A DNA stretch of 64,000 bases from Enemella evansiae (GTDB taxonomy: Bacteria; Pseudomonadota; Alphaproteobacteria; Rhodobacterales; Rhodobacteraceae): assembly GCA_017255395.1 (NCBI GenBank), contig JAFKDC010000024.1, forward strand, positions 1-64,000, written 5' to 3'. Below the pieces are notes generated by a model that was not told where the DNA came from, ran no database searches, and saw only the letters and a program-made list of their open reading frames with translations. A program made the position numbers and the translations under genes. This document shows, in pieces, positions 55,928-64,000 of this stretch (its first letter is position 1; each line of letters starts with the position of its first letter).

Positions 55928-58054
55928 ATGGACAAGACACAGCTTCCCGCCACGCGTGATCTCGTGCTGATCGGCGGCGGGCACACACATGCGCTGGTGC
56001 TGCGCAAATGGGGTATGGCGCCCCTGCCCGGGGCCCGGCTGACCCTTGTCAATCCGGCCCCCACAACGCCCTATTCCGGCATGCTGCCCGGATACCTTGC
56101 AGGGCACTACAGGCGGGATGCGCTGGAAATCGACCTCGTGCGTCTGGCGCGGTTCGCGGGCGCGCGCCTGATCCTCGGCCGGGCCGAGGGCATCGACCTC
56201 GCCGGGGGCCACGTCAAGGTTCCAGGACGACCGGACGTGGCCTTTGACGTCCTGTCCGTCGACATCGGTGTGACCAGCGACCTGCCGGATCTGCCCGGCT
56301 TTGCCGAACATGCCGTCGCCGCAAAACCCTTGGCTCCCTTTGCCAAGGCCTGGTCCCGATATCTGCAAGGCAGCGGCCCCGCCTCTGTCGCGGTGATCGG
56401 TGGCGGGATCGCCGGGGCCGAGATCGCGCTCGCCCTCTCCCATGCCTTGCAGGCCCGCGAGCGCAGGCCCCGGGTTCACCTGCTGGAGCGTCACAGCATC
56501 CTCTCTGGCCTGCATCCGGCGCAGGCCTCTGGCCTGCGCGCGGCGCTGCAGGCCGCCGACATCGGGATTCACGAACAGACGGAAGCGGTGCGCATCGACG
56601 CGGAAGGCGTCCTGACCAACCGCGGCCGTATCGAAGCGGGGTTCGTCTGCGCCGCCGCCGGGGCGCGTGCCCAGCCCTGGCTGACCCGGTCCGGCCTGAG
56701 CACGACCGAGGGGTTCCTCGACATCACAGCCGACCTGCGGTGTTCCGATCCGCGCGTCTTTGCCGCCGGGGACTGCGCGCATATGGTGGAAACCCCGCGT
56801 CCCAAAGCCGGGGTCTACGCGGTCCGGCAGGCGCCCGCGCTGTTCGACAATCTGCGCGCAACCCTGGCCGGTCAAGGTGCCCTGCGACGCTACCGCCCGC
56901 AGGGCGACTACCTCAAGCTGATCTCGCTGGGCCGGAAATCGGCGATCGGGGGCCGCTTCGGCCTGACAGTCTCCGGCCCATGGGTCTGGCGCTGGAAAGA
57001 CCGCATCGACCGCCGCTTCATGGACCGTTTCCACGCCCTGCCCGCCATGCCGGCGCCGGATCTGCCGCGCCATCACAGCGCCGGGCTGGTCGAGGCCCTT
57101 GGCGACAAGCCGCTCTGCGGCGGCTGCGGGGCGAAACTGGGCCAGTCGGTGCTTGCGCAGGCCACCGGCCCCGGCGGGTTGCCCGGCGACGATGCGGCGA
57201 TCCTCACCATCGGCGGCGAGACAACGGTCATGAGCACGGACCACCTGCGTGAAATGGTGCTCGACCCGGTCACCATGGCCCGGATCGCCGCGCATCACGC
57301 GCTGGGGGACATCCTTGCCATGGGAGCGCAGCCGGTTTCGGCCACCGCGACCGTCATCCTGCCGCGCCTGTCGCCCGAACTTGCCAGCCGCACCCTTGCC
57401 GAGCTCATGCAGGCGGCGCGCGCCGTGCTTGCCGAGGCCGGCGCCGAGATCGTCGGCGGGCACAGCTCGCAGGGCAGCGAGTTGACCGTCGGCTTCACCC
57501 TTCTGGGCCGCTGCGCGCGCAGGCCGATCACGCTGGCCGGGGCACAGCCCGGGGACCGGCTGATCCTGACCAAACCGCTGGGCAGCGGCGTGGTCATGGC
57601 GGCAGAAATGGCGGGCGAGGCCCCGGGCGCCGATGTGGCAGAGGCGCTGGCACTGATGACGCAAAGCCAGCTGCACGCGGCGACCCTCCTGGGCGCGGCC
57701 CGGGCGATGACCGACGTGACCGGCTTTGGCCTGCTCGGCCACCTGCGCAACATCTGCCTGAATTCGGGCACCGGCGCGCGGATCCGGCTGGACCGGGTCC
57801 CGCTGATGCCCGGCGCGCTGGCGCTGGCGGAACGTGGCGTGCACTCCAGCCTGCTCGCCGAGAACCGGCTTGCCTTCCCCGACCTGCCCCGCAGCCCGGC
57901 ACATGACCTGCTGCTCGACCCGCAAACCGCCGGCGGCCTGCTGGCCGCCGTACCGGAGACGGCGGGGCTGATCGAGGCCCTGCGCGCCGCCGGTTACCGC
58001 GCCGCAGAGATCGGAGAGGTCACCGCCGCATCCGGGCGGATCGAGGTGGTCTGA
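55928..58054 (+). CDS. selD: SelD fused to an FAD/NAD oxidoreductase
   Basis: A 708-aa fusion. Residues about 8-380 are an NADH-dehydrogenase-like pyridine nucleotide-disulfide oxidoreductase (LIGGGHTHALVL at 14-25, AVIGGGIAGAEIALAL at 155-170, FAAGDCAH at 278-285). Residues 395-708 are selenophosphate synthetase with the essential Cys400 and Lys403 (CGGCGAKLG), DDAAIL and GGHSSQGSELTVG. The start has CCGGAGG. It makes selenophosphate for MnmH, encoded convergently with 61 bases of overlap. No Sec codon is used at the active site. Confidence 0.92.
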   Translation: MDKTQLPATRDLVLIGGGHTHALVLRKWGMAPLPGARLTLVNPAPTTPYSGMLPGYLAGHYRRDALEIDLVRLARFAGARLILGRAEGIDLAGGHVKVPGRPDVAFDVLSVDIGVTSDLPDLPGFAEHAVAAKPLAPFAKAWSRYLQGSGPASVAVIGGGIAGAEIALALSHALQARERRPRVHLLERHSILSGLHPAQASGLRAALQAADIGIHEQTEAVRIDAEGVLTNRGRIEAGFVCAAAGARAQPWLTRSGLSTTEGFLDITADLRCSDPRVFAAGDCAHMVETPRPKAGVYAVRQAPALFDNLRATLAGQGALRRYRPQGDYLKLISLGRKSAIGGRFGLTVSGPWVWRWKDRIDRRFMDRFHALPAMPAPDLPRHHSAGLVEALGDKPLCGGCGAKLGQSVLAQATGPGGLPGDDAAILTIGGETTVMSTDHLREMVLDPVTMARIAAHHALGDILAMGAQPVSATATVILPRLSPELASRTLAELMQAARAVLAEAGAEIVGGHSSQGSELTVGFTLLGRCARRPITLAGAQPGDRLILTKPLGSGVVMAAEMAGEAPGADVAEALALMTQSQLHAATLLGAARAMTDVTGFGLLGHLRNICLNSGTGARIRLDRVPLMPGALALAERGVHSSLLAENRLAFPDLPRSPAHDLLLDPQTAGGLLAAVPETAGLIEALRAAGYRAAEIGEVTAASGRIEVV

Positions 58055-59094
58055 AGGAAACCGGCGATCCGGTCCGCCAGGACCTCCAGCGCCGCGGCGT
58101 CCAGCGCTTCGGTCGGAAAGCGCGCCAGAACCTGCGGAGAAACCGCCCGGCAGGACTTGTCATAGGCCGGATCGTAGTGGTCCTCGGCCAGCGACCGGCA
58201 CAGGGCAGTCCGCTCGCCCGCCTCGATCAGCCCCTCCCAGCGGTCGACCAGAGCGTGACCACGATGAAAGCGCAGCGGGTGCAGCAGCGTCTTCAGCCTC
58301 GCCCCGTCCGACAGAATGTCGTCATAGGCCTCGGCCAAATAGCGCGCCCGCGCCGCGACCGGCGCCGCGACCTCGATCCAGGGGGCGGCCTTCATCGCCT
58401 CCCACAGCGACGGCGGCAGATTCAGATCCCCGATCTTGCTGCTTTCCGCCTCGACCAGAACCGGACGTGCCGGGTCAAGCCGGTGCAGCGCCGCGACCAG
58501 CGCCGTCTCGAACCCCTTCTGGCTGGGCTGCCCGCCCGGCATCTGCCCCAGCAGCGACCCGCGATGGCGCGCCAGCCCTTCCAGATCCAGAATCTGCACA
58601 CCGCGCCGGGCGAGCAGCGGCAGAAGCTCCGTCTTGGCCGTGCCGGTATAGCCGCCCAGCTGGATCAGCCGATGGGACAGCGGCGTCTGGTACAGCGCCG
58701 CGGTCACCGCCCGCCGGTAGCTGCGATAGCCGCCTTCGATCACCCCGGCGCGCCAGCCGATTTCCCTTAGCAGCCACCCGAAGGTGCCCGAGCGTTGCCC
58801 CCCCCGCCAGCAGTAGACCAGCGGTCGCCACCCGCCTTCATGATGCGCCAGAGGCCCTTCGATATGAAGGGCGGCGTTACGGAAGACCAGCGCGGCGCCG
58901 ATCTTGCGTGCCCTGAAGGGACTGTCCTGCTTGTAGATCGTCCCGACCCGCGCCCGTTCGGCATCGTCCAGCACCGGCAGGCTGATTGCGCCCGGCAGGT
59001 GATCCTCTGCGAACTCGGAAGGCGAACGCACGTCGATCACGCTGTCGAAGCCATGATTGAAGAGGTCGTCGAGGCTTTTCGGGCGGTACATCAT
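57994..59094 (-). CDS. mnmH: tRNA 2-selenouridine synthase
   Basis: A 366-aa enzyme that replaces 2-thiouridine by 2-selenouridine in tRNA wobble positions. The rhodanese domain has DVRSPSEFAEDHLPGAISLP and active Cys95 (VYCWRGGQRS). A P-loop, GGYTGTAKTELL, starts at 147. The start is one of two adjacent ATGs (59094 or 59091). Its 3' end overlaps selD by 61 bases tail to tail. Confidence 0.92.
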   Translation of the reverse strand: MMYRPKSLDDLFNHGFDSVIDVRSPSEFAEDHLPGAISLPVLDDAERARVGTIYKQDSPFRARKIGAALVFRNAALHIEGPLAHHEGGWRPLVYCWRGGQRSGTFGWLLREIGWRAGVIEGGYRSYRRAVTAALYQTPLSHRLIQLGGYTGTAKTELLPLLARRGVQILDLEGLARHRGSLLGQMPGGQPSQKGFETALVAALHRLDPARPVLVEAESSKIGDLNLPPSLWEAMKAAPWIEVAAPVAARARYLAEAYDDILSDGARLKTLLHPLRFHRGHALVDRWEGLIEAGERTALCRSLAEDHYDPAYDKSCRAVSPQVLARFPTEALDAAALEVLADRIAGFLQTTSIRPDAAVTSPISAAR

Positions 59095-59240
59095 TGATCC
59101 CATGTACCGCCGGATCGGGGCCTGGGAAACCCGCAACTTTGCCAAGATGCGATGGGTGAAAAAAAGTCGTGCAATTGCTCTGGACAGTACCGAGCGCCTC
59201 GGCTAGACCGCCTCCACCCGAAGGACAGACCTTCACCCGT

Positions 59241-59315
59241 GCCCGGGTAGCTCAGGGGTAGAGCAGTGGATTGAAAATCCTCGTGTCGGTGGTTCGATTC
59301 CGCCCCCGGGCACCA
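59241..59315 (+). tRNA. tRNA-Phe (GAA)
   Basis: A 75-nt tRNA with encoded CCA: acceptor GCCCGGG/CCCGGGC, discriminator A, D-stem GCTC/GAGC, anticodon loop TTGAAAA with GAA at 59273-59275, T-loop TTCGATT. The integrase gene ends 44 bases away, pointing at the tRNA, so its 3' end is the likely attachment site of the island. Confidence 0.95.
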
Positions 59316-59359
59316 CTTAACAATCTGAAATGGTTGGTTTTTGTGGTCATGTCTGGTCC

Positions 59360-60460
59360 TCATTCGGATCGGGTTTGACGCTTTTCGGCAGAAGGTTTGA
59401 CAATCTTCGTGCGTCTCGCGTTCTCTTTTTCCAGTGTCGCCATCGTCTCGCGGTTCTTCTCGGCGAGATTTGCAGACCGCGAATAGTGCCGCGCCATCGA
59501 CGGTGTTTTCTGCCCCAACAGGTCCGCGATCCGCCGTTCATCGAGCCCTGCCTCGCGCAGCGTCGTCGCCACTGTGTGGCGCAGGCCCTTCAGCGTCAGG
59601 CCCGGGGCGATCAGCCCCTCCTTCTCCAGCGCGGTCTTGAAGCGGTGCCAAACGGTCGAAAAGCCGTTATAGGTCCATGCTGCGCCCAGCGAACTGGCCA
59701 GCACGGTGGCGGCCTCATGCGCGGGGATGCTGTCGAGGGCGGCCTGCAAGGTCGGGCTGACGGGAATCGCCACCTCCTCGCCCGTCTTGCCGCGCACGCC
59801 CCAGATCGTGTCGCCGTCGATCTGGTCCTTGCGCAGCTTCAGCGCGTCTGACGGGTCGAGCCCGGTGTTCATCATCAACGCCAGCGCCACCCGCACATGC
59901 GGCTTGGCGCGGGACAGGACAATGTCGCGCTCCTCGATGGTCCAGGGCCGGTTGGCATAGGCCCGGTCGCGTGGGCGGCGCTTGGGGATCACGTCCTTGG
60001 CGTAGTTCGCGGCGATCAGCCCTTGGGGGATGGCATGGCGGAACACCTCGCTCAGCAGGGTGCGCACCATGTTGGCCCGCCGCCAGCCGATCTTTTTCGC
60101 CGCCTTGTCATGGATGCCCGCGATCAGCGGCGTGTCGATCACATGAACCGGCGTGTCGCGGATGGGGGCCAAAAAATCCGCGCATTTGCGGTAATCGCGG
60201 CGCGTGGCCTCGGCCAGATTGGCGAAATGCCCGGTCTCGAAATAGGCCTTGATCAGCCCGCCCAAGGTGCCCGCGCGGGGGCCCTTTTCCTTCTGCGCCA
60301 CGGCTATGGCGCGGATCGTCTCGCATTGGGCGAGGAATTCGGCCGACCCCAGCGGGGCCTCGGTCAGGTCGATCTTGTGCCCCGTCGCACGGTGGTAGCA
60401 GCGCATCCGGCCGTGACGATCCTTGAATATCTTGAACCCTTTGACGCGCACATGGGTCAT
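59360..60460 (-). CDS. Tyrosine recombinase/integrase of the island
   Basis: Site-specific integrase of 366 aa. A SAM-like core-binding domain lies at about 60-150 and the catalytic domain at 170-340. Expected residues: Lys225 and Tyr326 (RHYSRS) are present, as is Arg294 in KGLRHT; but the first catalytic Arg of TGxR is Asp202 (TGLDPSD), the His of HxLR is Lys291 and the H/W site is Gln317 (LLGQK). It starts on the stop of the Xis-like gene (TGATG). Confidence 0.88.
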   Translation of the reverse strand: MTHVRVKGFKIFKDRHGRMRCYHRATGHKIDLTEAPLGSAEFLAQCETIRAIAVAQKEKGPRAGTLGGLIKAYFETGHFANLAEATRRDYRKCADFLAPIRDTPVHVIDTPLIAGIHDKAAKKIGWRRANMVRTLLSEVFRHAIPQGLIAANYAKDVIPKRRPRDRAYANRPWTIEERDIVLSRAKPHVRVALALMMNTGLDPSDALKLRKDQIDGDTIWGVRGKTGEEVAIPVSPTLQAALDSIPAHEAATVLASSLGAAWTYNGFSTVWHRFKTALEKEGLIAPGLTLKGLRHTVATTLREAGLDERRIADLLGQKTPSMARHYSRSANLAEKNRETMATLEKENARRTKIVKPSAEKRQTRSE

Positions 60461-60696
60461 CACAGCCGATCCAGGATATCGTCGCGTGTCATCTCGACAT
60501 GGTCTGCCTTCATCGTGTCGATCCAGCGGTCGATGTCGCGCCGGTCCCACAGCAGGGTGCCGCGCGCCAGCTCGACAGGCCGCACCGGGCAACTCGCCTT
60601 GAAGTGCTTGATGGCAAGGCCTGTATAGCTGGCAGCCTCGGACTGTTTCAGCATGCGCTTGTCGATCACGCTGATGTTGAGATTGGTCGTGCCCAT
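60460..60696 (-). CDS. Small excisionase-like HTH protein, 78 aa
   Basis: A 78-aa protein with the pattern of an Xis/AlpA-type helix-turn-helix (MLKQSEAASYTGLAIKHFK then RGTLLWDRRDIDRWID). The start has AGGGGGAGAG upstream. It is co-translated with the integrase and likely directs excision or controls integrase expression. Confidence 0.75.
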   Translation of the reverse strand: MGTTNLNISVIDKRMLKQSEAASYTGLAIKHFKASCPVRPVELARGTLLWDRRDIDRWIDTMKADHVEMTRDDILDRL

Positions 60697-60711
60697 CGGC
60701 TCTCCCCCTGA

Positions 60712-60936
60712 TCAATTCACACTCGACACCGAACCATCCCTCTCCCTCTCGTCCCCGCGCAGTCTGGTGGCGCGCTTCTGGAACCGTTCCCACCCGGTCA
60801 TGGTCAGCAGGCGGGTCTTGGGCGTGATCTCGACGAATTCGAGCCGCCCGTCGTTCATCAAGGCACGAATCTGCGCCGTGCTAAGCCCCACACGGGCGCC
60901 AAGTTCCTTGGGCGACAGTAGTTTTTCCTGTGACAA
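60712..60936 (-). CDS. Small HTH protein, excisionase-like, 74 aa
   Basis: A HTH-containing protein (LLSPKELGARVGLSTAQIRA) near the start, then LEFVEITPKTRLLTMTGWERF. I take a TTG start because AGGAG lies six bases upstream; an ATG at 60972 would add 12 residues but has no ribosome site. It is divergent from the repressor and leads into the two genes toward the tRNA. Confidence 0.6.
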   Translation of the reverse strand: MSQEKLLSPKELGARVGLSTAQIRALMNDGRLEFVEITPKTRLLTMTGWERFQKRATRLRGDERERDGSVSSVN

Positions 60937-61019
60937 ACCCCTCTCCTTTCCTGCAAATGGACGAAAACGCATTGAATGCGGTGCCGGGCCGTGGTTCGAT
61001 AGTGAAACGCTGGCAATAA

Positions 61020-61041
61020 CGCACAAACGTGCGCCTATATA
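61020..61041 (+). promoter_or_regulatory. Operator and -10 region of repressor gene
   Basis: CGCACaaacGTGCG (61020-61033) is a dyad directly upstream of TATATA (61036-61041) in the gap between the repressor and the divergent HTH gene. It may be the repressor's own site. Confidence 0.4.
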
Positions 61042-61077
61042 CATTAATGCATCATGACAAGCTGATTGATTTCAATA

Positions 61078-61500
61078 ATGGTGAATCGTCCGGATACCTA
61101 CCTCGGCGGCCTCGGCGCGCGCATGGCGATCGCGCGCAACGAGCTTGGCCTGTCGCAGGCCCGAATGGCCGACGCCCTCGGCATATCGCAGCGGGCCTAT
61201 CAGAGCTATGAGACCGGCAAGCGGTCGATGCCGGTAGAGGCGCTGGTCGACATGCACCGCCGGTTCGGCGTGGACCTGAACTGGATCCTGCTGGGGGTTG
61301 AGGCGGCGCGCCTCGGCCATGATCTGGCCGCGCTGGAGGGATTCGAGACGGCGCTCGACCGCCACCTGAGCGCGACGGGCATCCGCCTGAAAAGCGAGAA
61401 GCGCGGGGCGATCGTGGCGCGTTGGTATCGGTCGTTCCTCGAGGGGAAGGAAATCCCCATGGACGACGTCCTCACCTGGATCGAATTGTTGAGAGAGTGA
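61078..61500 (+). CDS. Phage-type XRE repressor, 140 aa
   Basis: Cro/CI-type regulator of 140 aa with an XRE HTH at about residues 10-66 (LGLSQARMADALGISQRAYQ, SYETGKRSMPVEAL). The C-terminal part is helical and lacks a peptidase site. The transcript start predicted from the nearby TATATA leaves a short leader and no ribosome site; ATG at 61078 or GTG at 61081 are both possible. Divergent from the integrase group, so it probably keeps the island quiet. Confidence 0.78.
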   Translation: MVNRPDTYLGGLGARMAIARNELGLSQARMADALGISQRAYQSYETGKRSMPVEALVDMHRRFGVDLNWILLGVEAARLGHDLAALEGFETALDRHLSATGIRLKSEKRGAIVARWYRSFLEGKEIPMDDVLTWIELLRE

Positions 61501-61502
61501 TC

Positions 61503-61787
61503 ATGGAAATCGAGAAGAGCGAAGCGTGGCAGCGGCACCAGCTGGCGACAGTAGAGCGGATACAGCGGAATCTGGCGCGCTTGACGCATCCGGTGATCCG
61601 GGCGGTGGGGATGTGCGGGGTGGCGTATCTGGCGAGCTGGGCGGCGGTGATGGTGCTGGGGGCTGAGGCCATGGCGATGGTTGTCGTGGCAGCGGTGGCT
61701 GCGGTTGTTCTGGTGCTGAGTGCTCCTGCCTTTGCGTTGGCGGTCGGGATAGAGCGGTATTTTCGGGGGCGGTTGGAACGGATCTGA
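61503..61787 (+). CDS. Small membrane protein, 94 aa
   Basis: A 94-aa protein with a charged N-terminal 35 residues, then two hydrophobic segments (about 38-55 and 57-80; AAVAAVVLVLSAPAFALAVG). It starts two bases after the repressor stop, so it is co-transcribed. I know no family. It may be a holin-like, exclusion or anchoring protein. Confidence 0.6.
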   Translation: MEIEKSEAWQRHQLATVERIQRNLARLTHPVIRAVGMCGVAYLASWAAVMVLGAEAMAMVVVAAVAAVVLVLSAPAFALAVGIERYFRGRLERI

Positions 61788-61828
61788 CGAATTGAGAGGG
61801 TCAATCAAGAATTATGCGCTGATACCGC

Positions 61829-62290
61829 TCAGGAACCCGGATCCTTCTCGCCGATTTCAATGATTGATCCGCCTTCGAGGATCCAATCTGCCAATTGCTC
61901 AACAGCGTGATGAACATCGGCCTGCCTTCTCAGCGCGCATTCCCAGACAATCGCGATCCGCCAACCCTCGTCCGACAGTGTTGCCACGACCTTCTCATCG
62001 CGCCGAACATTGGCCATGAATTTCGCTGCCCAGAATTCGGGGCGCGTGGCAGGAGTCGATGCAAACCGACAGCCTATGTGCCGGTGCCAGAAGCATCCAT
62101 GCACGAAGACGGCGACCTTGTGCTTGGGCAGGACCAGATCCGGTCGACCACTCACGGTCTTGGGGTGAAGCCGGTAGCGGAACCCGCGCGCGTGAAGGGC
62201 GCGGCGCAACAAGAGCTCGGGCCGCGTATCTTTTCCACGTATTCCGGACATCATCCGGGATCGGGTCTCCTTGTTGACAATATCTGCCAT
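61829..62290 (-). CDS. vsr: Very short patch repair endonuclease Vsr
   Basis: A 153-aa mismatch endonuclease that repairs T:G created by deamination of 5-methylcytosine. Typical text: MSGIRGKDTRPELLLRRAL, the catalytic region GRPDLVLPKHKVAVFVHGCF and the zinc-binding WHRHIGCRFA. The start follows AGGAGG. It is divergent from the cytosine methyltransferase gene, with which it usually works. Confidence 0.92.
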   Translation of the reverse strand: MADIVNKETRSRMMSGIRGKDTRPELLLRRALHARGFRYRLHPKTVSGRPDLVLPKHKVAVFVHGCFWHRHIGCRFASTPATRPEFWAAKFMANVRRDEKVVATLSDEGWRIAIVWECALRRQADVHHAVEQLADWILEGGSIIEIGEKDPGS

Positions 62291-62357
62291 TTGCCTCCTG
62301 GCATCGCCTCGCCCACCTAGTATACAGGCAACAGTCCTGTGATGAGAGGTTCCTGAT

Positions 62358-63911
62358 TTGCCAGCCAAATTCGGCATTGTCGATCTGTTTGCCGGTCCTG
62401 GCGGACTCGGCGAGGGTTTTTCTTGCCTCAGGATCGATGACCACGCGCCCTTTCACATCGGCATCTCCGTCGAAAAGGAAGCCTCGGCGCATCGAACGCT
62501 CAGGCTGCGGGCCTTTCTGCGAGAACATCAGGCGCGTCACGGAAAGCTGCCGCAAGCCTTCGTCGATTTCCATGCAGGGCTTTCGGATGAACCGGATTGG
62601 CACGAGGTCGATGCCGAGGCGTGGGCGCAGGCCGATGCCGAGGCGCGCTGTCTTGAACTCGGGACCGAGGACACAAGCAAGGCCATCGATGCGGCCATCG
62701 CGAGCCTGCGCAGGGATTACGATGACACGATCCTGATCGGTGGGCCGCCCTGCCAGGCCTATTCGCTGGTCGGCCGCGCCCGTTCGAAGGGAAAGGTCGG
62801 CTATGTACCCGAGGAGGACGAGCGGCACTACCTGTTCCGGGAATACATCAGCGTTCTCGACCGCCTGCGCCCGGCGGCCTTCGTCATGGAAAACGTCAAG
62901 GGCATGCTGTCCTCGACCATCGAAAGCCGTCTGGTGTTCGAGATGCTGATGGAGGATCTGACATCGCTCGGCACGAGCAAGGGCCACCAATATGAACTGC
63001 GTGCGATCCATGTCGAAGATGGCAGGGCAAACCTGCGCGAGGCTGTGCAGCCATCCGACTTCATCGTGCGGGCTGAGCGCTTCGGCGTGCCTCAGCGCCG
63101 TCACCGCGTCATCATCATCGGGATCCGCTCCGACCTAGCCAAGGGCGCAAGCGGTGCCGAGATTCCTGTGTCGGATGTCGCCCGCACGGTCGATGACGTG
63201 ATCGGCAACATGCCGATGCTGCGCAGCGGGATCAGCCGGGGGCAGGATGATCCGGACGACTGGCGTGCGGTCGTGACCGACGCCGCGCGGCTGCTGGCAA
63301 AGCTGTATGGCGGTAAGGACAATGCGCAGATCAGGGGCACCTTCAAGGAAGTCGCGAAACGGCTGAAGGTGGGAGGGCCAACGGTCCGCTCGGCGTCAAG
63401 ATTGCCCGAAGGTTATGGCACCGCCAACGACGCTCTGCTGCGGTGGCTGGAAAGGCCGGGACTGCGCGGGCTGGCGCAGCACGAGACGCGGGGGCACATG
63501 GCGCCGGACCTTGGCCGCTACCTCTTCGCGGCCGTGTTCGGCGACGTGCATGGCTACAGCCCGAAGGCCGCCGACTTCCCTTATCTCATCAGCCCGGACC
63601 ACAAGAACTGGGATAGCGGAAAGTTCAACGACCGGTTCCGGGTCCAATTGGCGGGCGAGGCCTCCACGACCGTTACCAGTCACATCTCGAAGGATGGTCA
63701 CTACTTCATTCATCCTGATCCCCTTCAGTGCCGCAGCCTGACGGTGCGCGAGGCTGCGCGCCTGCAGACCTTCCCCGACGACTATCTGTTCCTCGGCAAC
63801 CGCACACAGCAATACGTTCAGGTCGGGAACGCCGTTCCGCCGTTCCTCGCACGGCAGATCGCGGGTCTTGTCCATGCTGCGCTGACAAACAAGGGCAAAC
63901 TACAGCCCTGA
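62358..63911 (+). CDS. DNA (cytosine-5-)-methyltransferase
   Basis: Dcm-type methyltransferase of 517 aa, longer than the usual 330-450. Motif I is VDLFAGPGGLGEGFS (8-22), motif IV is GGPPCQAYS with catalytic Cys132, then ENVKG, PQRRHRVIIIG and the final GNAVPP. The target-recognition region before motif IX is large. I take the TTG start since GAGAGG sits eight bases upstream. With Vsr it may be half of a restriction-modification pair; a nuclease gene could follow beyond the edge. Confidence 0.93.
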   Translation: MPAKFGIVDLFAGPGGLGEGFSCLRIDDHAPFHIGISVEKEASAHRTLRLRAFLREHQARHGKLPQAFVDFHAGLSDEPDWHEVDAEAWAQADAEARCLELGTEDTSKAIDAAIASLRRDYDDTILIGGPPCQAYSLVGRARSKGKVGYVPEEDERHYLFREYISVLDRLRPAAFVMENVKGMLSSTIESRLVFEMLMEDLTSLGTSKGHQYELRAIHVEDGRANLREAVQPSDFIVRAERFGVPQRRHRVIIIGIRSDLAKGASGAEIPVSDVARTVDDVIGNMPMLRSGISRGQDDPDDWRAVVTDAARLLAKLYGGKDNAQIRGTFKEVAKRLKVGGPTVRSASRLPEGYGTANDALLRWLERPGLRGLAQHETRGHMAPDLGRYLFAAVFGDVHGYSPKAADFPYLISPDHKNWDSGKFNDRFRVQLAGEASTTVTSHISKDGHYFIHPDPLQCRSLTVREAARLQTFPDDYLFLGNRTQQYVQVGNAVPPFLARQIAGLVHAALTNKGKLQP

Positions 63912-63975
63912 AATCCTTGCAATATCGAGTTCCTCCTGCCAAGTTGTTGGAAAGCCCGGAGAAACGAAGGATCGC

Positions 63976-64000
63976 ATGCAGGAAGTTGTTTCGACACGTC
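63976..64000 (+). CDS. Start of a further island gene (cut by edge)
   Basis: An ATG with GAAGGAT seven bases upstream opens a frame that reads MQEVVSTR before the window ends. Its location right after the methyltransferase suggests a restriction or accessory gene, but eight residues tell nothing about function. Confidence 0.35.

Larger units (their letters stand above)
59241..64000. mobile_element. Genomic island integrated at tRNA-Phe (left part)
   Basis: A tyrosine integrase next to tRNA-Phe, small Xis-like HTH genes, a phage-type repressor and a DNA methyltransferase with Vsr form the left part of an integrative element. The direct copy of the tRNA end that would mark the other border is not seen before the right edge. 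GC stays moderate to high, so the donor was probably a related bacterium. Confidence 0.75.

Noticed and set aside
62358-63911. A complete restriction-modification system
   Set aside because: Methyltransferase and Vsr are present but no endonuclease gene is visible before the right edge. Only a starting frame of eight codons follows.

Overview
The window looks like the chromosome of a Rhodobacteraceae (Roseobacter-group) alphaproteobacterium. The basis is very high GC with GC-rich shadow frames, CUT1 and ribose-type sugar ABC operons, a DmdC-like acyl-CoA dehydrogenase set under a MerR regulator, H-NOX signalling, a SelD fused to an oxidoreductase, and tRNA-His and tRNA-Phe genes of alphaproteobacterial type. 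I assign no species.

Layout. 1-3645: the start of a polyol/sugar ABC operon (permease, binding protein) with its LacI regulator. 3836-3912: tRNA-His. 4024-11645: a ribose-type ABC importer (binding protein, double ATPase, two permeases) ending in an SMP-30 lactonase, divergent from a histidine kinase/response regulator pair. 11849-19442: hexuronate oxidation (KdgD, uronate dehydrogenase, esterase-like hydrolase, enolase-superfamily dehydratase, SMP-30 lactonase, GntR regulator, divergent galactarate dehydratase). Together these convert galacturonate or glucuronate to an aldarolactone, an aldarate, 5-dehydro-4-deoxyglucarate and then 2-oxoglutarate semialdehyde. 19556-29301: mixed housekeeping genes (aminotransferase, YchF, MATE pump, PPK2, TrpA) and a hybrid kinase. 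29305-31132: an H-NOX sensor co-transcribed with that kinase, divergent from L-lactate dehydrogenase across a likely LldR-type operator.

31133-33000 is an AT-rich insert carrying a DUF262 (ParB-fold) protein and an HEPN protein with an Rx4H RNase motif. It looks like a compact two-gene defence or toxin-antitoxin module and is the best candidate here for a little-described system. 33119-39910: rplY, pth, small DUF proteins, trpB, a second MATE pump and two thioesterases. 40022-48706: two MerR regulators and a fatty-acid oxidation cluster (two acyl-CoA dehydrogenases, GST, thiolase, FadJ-type bifunctional enzyme). 49295-55854: a tightly overlapping chemotaxis operon (STAS, CheY, CheA, CheW, CheR, CheY, unknown, CheB, CheD) whose CheB has a degenerate receiver. 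55928-59094: SelD fusion and MnmH, convergent and overlapping, for selenouridine in tRNA.

59241 to the right edge is a genomic island integrated at tRNA-Phe: integrase, small HTH proteins, a phage-type repressor, a small membrane protein, Vsr endonuclease and a DNA cytosine methyltransferase; the distal end lies outside the window. Between genes there are abutting twin palindromes and a dispersed GGTATTTGGACCAAGAAG-type repeat, neither of which I can assign to a named family.
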